9,839 nt of DNA from Desulfovibrionaceae bacterium (lineage in GTDB: Bacteria; Pseudomonadota; Gammaproteobacteria; Burkholderiales; Burkholderiaceae_C), in assembly GCA_009778355.1 (NCBI GenBank), contig WRJY01000269.1:1-9839 (forward strand). Reading direction: 5' to 3'. Below, one piece after another: positions 7,068 to 9,839 of this stretch. Position 1 is the first letter of the stretch. Each line of letters starts with the position of its first letter. Made by a program: the position numbers and the translations under genes. The notes beneath the pieces were generated by a model. The model made no database searches. It saw nothing but the letters and a program-made list of their open reading frames with translations, and was not told the origin of the DNA.

Positions 7068-7176
7068 GCAACGGCCCTGTCAGTCGATGCGGACCAGGCT
7101 CTTACTGGCACCCCTTTCAAGGTCTTTGCCCCCATTCTCGTAAGCTTCCTCGGTTTGAACAACTGAAGGAAGTTGA
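7068..7176. other. Spacer holding the probable left end of a truncated insertion sequence
   Basis: These 109 bases separate the last permease from the transposase fragment. No gene is visible. An IS4-type element normally begins within 100 bases or so of its transposase start, so its left terminal inverted repeat should lie here. I cannot place it because the right end is missing. AAGGA at 7166-7170 is a plausible ribosome binding site for the transposase ATG at 7177. ACTGAC (about 7053-7058) and GTCAGT (about 7079-7084) form a short dyad with a long spacer and no T-tract, so I do not call it a terminator. Confidence 0.35.
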
Positions 7177-7530
7177 ATGGTCTGGCAAGCAGTGCTCGAG
7201 CGCGTGGAGCAACAAATGCCCGCGGCGGTGATGACGCGCCTGGCGCTGGAGCAGGCGCTGCCCGCAAGCTGGCTCGACCAAGTATTCGAGCAGCACCGCC
7301 AGCGCCAGTACTCGCGCGAGTTGCTGTTTTCCGCCGTGGTGGAACTCATGACGCTGGTCACCCTCGGGCTGCGGCCATCGCTGCACGCGGCTGCTCGCAA
7401 GTTCGACGAGCGGCTGCCGGTATCGCTGACCGCGCTCTATGACAAAGTCAATCGCTGCGAGCCAGCCCTGTTGCGCGCACTGGTAACCCTGCGCCGAACG
7501 CCGCGCCAAGGTAAACTGCGCCGCCCATGA
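7177..7530 (+). pseudogene. IS4-type transposase, 5' fragment only
   Basis: The 117-residue frame begins MVWQAVLERVEQQMP and continues with QHRQRQYSRELLFSAVVELM, VTLGLRPSLHAAARKF, and VSLTALYDKVNRCEPALLRAL. I recognise this as the N-terminal region of a group of IS4-type DDE transposases of roughly 400 or more aa found in Burkholderiales. The N-terminal domain of these enzymes binds DNA; the catalytic DDE domain is entirely missing. After about residue 105 (near base 7490) the family resemblance stops. The last dozen codons (LRRTPRQGKLRRP) are probably chromosomal sequence read through to a TGA at 7528-7530. That stop overlaps the yciB start as ATGA. It marks a deletion or recombination that removed the rest of the element, and it is inactive. 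Confidence 0.72.
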
Positions 7531-8090
7531 AGCTGCTGCTCGACTTTCTGCCCATTTTGCTGTCTTTCGTCACCTACAAGTGGCAAGACATCTATATCGC
7601 CACGGCGGTGCTGATGGTGAGCACATGCGTGCAGATGGCTGTGATGTACGCCATCGACAAAAAGCTGACGGCCATGCACAAGGCGACGCTGGCTCTGATC
7701 CTGGTCTTTGGCGCGCTCACCCTGGCCTTGCACGACGAGCGCCTTATCAAATGGAAGCCCACCGCGCTCTACGCCGCCATGGCGCTGACGCTGGCGGTGG
7801 CGCTGTGGGGCTACCGCAAGAATTTTTTGCAGATCATGCTGGGCAGCCAGCTCACCCTGCCGGACTGGGTGTGGCGCCGGCTGACGGCGGCCTGGGTGCT
7901 GTACTGCATCTTCATCGCAGCCCTCAACGGCTACGTGGCGGCGTTCTGGTCCACCGACGCCTGGATGAACTTCAAGCTGTGGGGCTACGTGTTCCCGGTC
8001 GTTTTCATCATCGGCCAGGGCATCTACGTGGCGCGCCACCTGCAGGAGTTGCCCGATCCGCAAGTTCCCGGAAATTCCCCACATGAGTGA
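7527..8090 (+). CDS. yciB: YciB/IspZ inner-membrane septation-type protein
   Basis: This 187-residue polytopic membrane protein has about five hydrophobic segments. Family signatures are MKLLLDFLPILLSFVTYK (1-18), LHDERLIKWKPTALY (68-82), GSQLTLPDWVWRRLT (106-120) and WMNFKLWGYVFP (146-157). YciB proteins sit in the inner membrane and are linked to envelope integrity and cell-division machinery; the exact biochemical role is unsettled. The start at 7527 matches the conserved N-terminus exactly. No good Shine-Dalgarno precedes it: the upstream bases read GCGCCGCCC. TAAACT at 7512-7517 resembles a -10 element only about 10 bp upstream, so a nearly leaderless transcript is possible. The 3' end overlaps the bolA start by 8 bp, which indicates coupling. 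Confidence 0.93.
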   Translation: MKLLLDFLPILLSFVTYKWQDIYIATAVLMVSTCVQMAVMYAIDKKLTAMHKATLALILVFGALTLALHDERLIKWKPTALYAAMALTLAVALWGYRKNFLQIMLGSQLTLPDWVWRRLTAAWVLYCIFIAALNGYVAAFWSTDAWMNFKLWGYVFPVVFIIGQGIYVARHLQELPDPQVPGNSPHE

Positions 8091-8361
8091 TCTGGCAAAA
8101 CAGATGGCCGATTGCCTGCGCCGGCAATTGCAGCCCACCGCGCTGGAGGTGCTGGACGAAAGCTGGCGGCACCAGGGCCACGCGGGCGCCAACGGCACGG
8201 GTTACGGCACGCACTTCCGGGTGCGCATCGCCTCGCCGCTGCTGGCCGGCAAGCGCCGCGTGGAGCAGCATCGACTTGTGTATGATGCGCTGCGCGACTT
8301 CATAGCTCAGGGCGTTCATGCCCTGGCTATCGAAGTCCACGCGGAAAATCCCGCCGGATGA
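8083..8361 (+). CDS. BolA-family protein
   Basis: This 92-residue small cytoplasmic protein carries the BolA fold signature: GTHFRVRIASPLLAGKRRVE (42-61), HRLVYDAL (63-70) and GVHALAIEVHAENP (77-90). His79 lies in the C-terminal position that, in this family, takes part in [2Fe-2S] binding with monothiol glutaredoxins. The Gly/His-rich loop at about 30-44 is the variable region. BolA-type proteins act in iron-sulfur cluster handling and stress or morphology control, sometimes as DNA binders; which applies here cannot be told from sequence. It overlaps yciB by 8 bp and precedes the isomerase gene by 36 bp, so the three genes are probably one operon. An imperfect hairpin (8302-8330) lies within its 3' coding part. 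Confidence 0.92.
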   Translation: MSDLAKQMADCLRRQLQPTALEVLDESWRHQGHAGANGTGYGTHFRVRIASPLLAGKRRVEQHRLVYDALRDFIAQGVHALAIEVHAENPAG

Positions 8362-8397
8362 AGGCCGGCACTTCTTCACTCTTCCTGAAAACCATCC

Positions 8398-9216
8398 ATG
8401 AAAAAACAGACTCTGGCCGCCGCCGCGGCCCTGCTGGCTGCAGCGCTGGCTCTGCCCGCCGTGGCGCAGAACGTGGCCGTCGTCAACGGCAAGCCCGTGC
8501 CCAAGGCGCGCCTGGACACGCTGCAAGCGCAGGTCAAGCAGCAGGCCGAGCGCACGGGCCGCCCCGTGCCGCCCGAAGTGGAACAGCAGTTGCGCGATGA
8601 AATCATCACGCGCGAGGTGCTCGCGCAGGAAGCCGAGCGCCGCGGCCTGGAAGGCACGCCCGACTTCCGCGTCAAGATGGAATTGATGCGCCAAAACGTG
8701 CTGATCGGCGAGCTGTTCGCCGACTACCAGAAGAACAACCCCGTCACCGACGCCGATACCAAGGCCGAGTACGACCGCCTGGTCGCCAGCCACACGCCGC
8801 CGCCCGGCGCCAAGGAATACAAGGCGCGCCACATCCTGGTCGAGAAGGAAGACGACGCCAAGGCCATCATCGCCCAGCTCAAGAAGGACCCGAAGAAATT
8901 CGACGACATCGCCAAGAAGCAGTCCAAGGACCCAGGCTCCGGCAAGCAGGGGGGCGACTTGGGTTGGGCCAACCCGTCCGGCTACGTGCCCGAGTTTGCC
9001 GAGGCGCTGAAAAAGCTGGGCAAGGGCCAGATGACCGACGCGCCGGTCAAGTCGCAGTTCGGCTGGCACATCATCCGCGTGGATGACGTCCGCGACGCCA
9101 AGGCGCCCGAGCCGCCCGCGTTTGAATCGGTCAAGCCGCAGATCGAACAGCAGCTGCAGCAGCAAAAACTGGCCAAGTTTCAGGAAGAACTGCGCGCCAA
9201 GGCCAAGATCGAGTAA
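8398..9216 (+). CDS. Exported parvulin-type peptidyl-prolyl cis-trans isomerase
   Basis: This 272-residue secreted folding factor starts with a signal peptide (MKKQ, an Ala/Leu core, then PAVAQ, cleavage near 23-24). A SurA/PrsA-like helical N-domain covers about 25-135 (RDEIITREVLAQEAERRGLE at 66-85). The single PpiC rotamase domain covers about 141-232. It shows ARHILV (143-148, His145), SKDPGSGKQGGDLGW (176-190), VPEFAEAL (197-204) and SQFGWHIIRV (219-228, His224), the expected active-site elements. A Gln-rich C-terminal helix (246-272) completes the foldase. It catalyses prolyl isomerisation in the periplasm and probably acts as a chaperone for exported or outer-membrane proteins. One rotamase domain separates it from canonical SurA, which has two. 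It is the last gene of the operon, followed by a palindrome and an intrinsic terminator. Confidence 0.94.
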   Translation: MKKQTLAAAAALLAAALALPAVAQNVAVVNGKPVPKARLDTLQAQVKQQAERTGRPVPPEVEQQLRDEIITREVLAQEAERRGLEGTPDFRVKMELMRQNVLIGELFADYQKNNPVTDADTKAEYDRLVASHTPPPGAKEYKARHILVEKEDDAKAIIAQLKKDPKKFDDIAKKQSKDPGSGKQGGDLGWANPSGYVPEFAEALKKLGKGQMTDAPVKSQFGWHIIRVDDVRDAKAPEPPAFESVKPQIEQQLQQQKLAKFQEELRAKAKIE

Positions 9217-9264
9217 GAGCCTGTTTACAATCTCAGCGGGCCCGCTGAGATCATAAACAGGCTC
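9217..9264. repeat. 48-bp near-perfect palindrome flanked by TAA repeats (MITE-like or transcription-end structure)
   Basis: Left arm 9217-9240 and right arm 9241-9264 pair at 22 of 24 positions; the only mismatches are 9228/9253 and 9229/9252. The ends read GAGCCTGTTTA and TAAACAGGCTC, and the centre is CTCAGCGGG/CCCGCTGAG. TAA lies on both sides (9214-9216, which is the isomerase stop, and 9265-9267), like a 3-bp target duplication of TNA type. This fits a minimal palindromic element made of two inverted IS ends. It could equally be a transcript-end hairpin, but no T-tract follows it. A separate 7-bp hairpin, GGCAGCG/CGCTGCC with a 5-nt loop, lies just after it at 9268-9286. Confidence 0.6.
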
Positions 9265-9293
9265 TAAGGCAGCGGCCAGCGCTGCCTGGCCCC

Positions 9294-9325
9294 AAGGCCG
9301 CCACTCGCACACGGGCGGCTTTTTT
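9294..9325 (+). terminator. Intrinsic terminator of the yciB-bolA-isomerase operon
   Basis: The stem GCCGCC (9297-9302) pairs with GGCGGC (9314-9319). It is extended by A-T pairs and a G-T pair outward (9294-9296 with 9320-9322) and closes an 11-nt loop. A run of six T (9320-9325) follows directly. This is a canonical Rho-independent terminator about 80 bp after the isomerase stop. Confidence 0.88.
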
Positions 9326-9328
9326 CTG

Positions 9329-9839
9329 GCGCGCCCGGCATAGGCGCAATCCTATCCTGCGGGCGCAAGTCCCGCCGTAAGCTGACCGCAGCGAACGAGG
9401 CGAAACGCAACTGCATGAGGGCAACCGAGTGTGGGAAGGAAAGCCTTGTCGCGTCTGGCTTGCGCTGAACAGGAACCTGCCGACTACTGGCGATTGGAAA
9501 AGGGCGCGAACGAAGCGGCGAGACAATTTGATGATTTCACTCCGGCCGCGAAAACAAATGACGGCAAGAGCGTAGCCGCGGTGGCCAGGCGAGCCGGATT
9601 CTCAAGAGCCGGCAAAAGGCGCCATTATTTTTCCATTCAATTCCGCGCAGCAGCGGATACGGATCATCCTAGAAACGGCAGTTGAACGCGCTCGCCAGTG
9701 CCGTGATTGGCGTGCCAGGCAAGGCGCGAGGACGCAGCGGGCTACTGCCCGCAAGGGTGAGCGCTGCGGCTCCAAAGGCGCCTGCGCGCCTTTGGACAGC
9801 GCGAACAGGCCCAGCCTCTGGCTGGGCCGCGCCCTGCAA
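9329..9839 (+). ncRNA. Candidate 5' portion (domain I) of a group II intron, running off the window
   Basis: About 510 bases lack a convincing protein gene but look like structured RNA. Two small hairpins with CGCAA in the loop open it: ATAGG/CCTAT (9340-9344, 9351-9355) and GCGGG/CCCGC (9359-9363, 9371-9375). The second displays CGCAAGTCCC, similar to the GCAAGUCC segment often seen near the 5' end of bacterial group II introns. Purine-rich motifs follow that resemble domain I: AGCGAACGAGGCGAAACGC (9393-9411), GAGGGCAACCGAG (9417-9429) and GTGGGAAGGAAAGCC (9431-9445). The best 5' boundary, GCGCGCCCGGC at 9329, differs from the GUGYG rule at the second base. The position, a few bases after a terminator T-tract, is where class IIC introns insert. 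No maturase is visible; it would lie past the window end. Other structured RNA or a retroelement leader is possible. Confidence 0.4.
9733..9828. repeat. Cluster of three consecutive strong hairpins
   Basis: Three inverted repeats follow one another. The first is CGCAGCG (9733-9739) with CGCTGCG (9762-9768), enclosing an inner GGGC (9739-9742)/GCCC (9747-9750) stem. The second is TCCAAAGGCG (9771-9780) with CGCCTTTGGA (9787-9796), a perfect 10-bp stem that extends to 11. The third is GGCCCAGCC (9808-9816) with GGCTGGGCC (9820-9828), nine perfect pairs around a 3-nt loop. None is followed by a T-tract, so they are not simple terminators. They may belong to the candidate intron RNA upstream or be a dispersed genomic repeat. 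Confidence 0.6.

Noticed and set aside
8358..8600. 80-codon frame starting at the bolA stop
   Set aside because: It overlaps the isomerase gene in another frame. The signal peptide and rotamase motifs fix the real frame at 8398.
9431..9685. 84-codon plus-strand frame with GTG start near the right end
   Set aside because: There is no ribosome binding site of note, no recognisable family and no coding-like composition compared with the neighbours. The region reads better as structured RNA.
1..9839. CRISPR array, tRNA, rRNA or toxin-antitoxin module
   Set aside because: I saw no regularly spaced repeats, tRNA-like cloverleaf with a CCA-type end, rRNA sequence, or small paired genes of a recognisable toxin-antitoxin family.

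Overview
The window is G+C-rich, densely coded DNA. Its gene content (recG-oxyR, proC, and a yciB-bolA-parvulin cluster, with OxyR, BolA and YciB of beta-proteobacterial type) suggests the Burkholderiales, most likely Comamonadaceae or a close relative. This placement rests on gene order and protein style, not on a marker gene.

Layout. (1) 1-1126: the 3' end of recG, then a complete oxyR 16 bp downstream. (2) 1164-1991: proC on the minus strand, convergent with oxyR. (3) 2039-2640: two broken, divergently arranged genes. One is a MocR/GabR-type regulator remnant (minus strand) that keeps only a helix-turn-helix scrap and the extreme C-terminus. The other is a gabT (4-aminobutyrate aminotransferase) that keeps its first ~65 and last ~27 codons, joined in frame. 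(4) 2640-7067: an intact four-gene polyamine/opine-type ABC importer in the order ATPase, periplasmic binding protein, permease, permease. It starts by TAATG coupling to the stop of the deleted gabT. (5) 7068-7530: a truncated IS4-type transposase 5' end that runs directly into yciB. (6) 7527-9216: yciB, bolA and an exported parvulin-type peptidyl-prolyl isomerase, tightly packed. (7) 9217-9325: a 48-bp near-perfect palindrome flanked by TAA repeats, then a strong intrinsic terminator. (8) About 9329-9839: no convincing protein gene, but RNA-like sequence resembling the 5' domain I of a group II intron, ending in three strong consecutive hairpins at the window edge.

How the genes fit together. 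The ancestral module was probably a MocR regulator controlling a divergent operon of gabT plus a putrescine/GABA-type importer. Catabolism and control have been lost by internal deletions, while the importer genes remain open and still have a plausible promoter, ribosome binding site and translational coupling. The IS remnant at the other end of the importer suggests that 2039-7490 is a plastic insertion zone between conserved housekeeping blocks.

I found no CRISPR array, tRNA, rRNA, or clear defence or biosynthetic system. The best candidates for something not fully explained are the structured-RNA region at the right end, the paired deletions at gabT and its regulator, and the first permease, which carries a large extra periplasmic domain.
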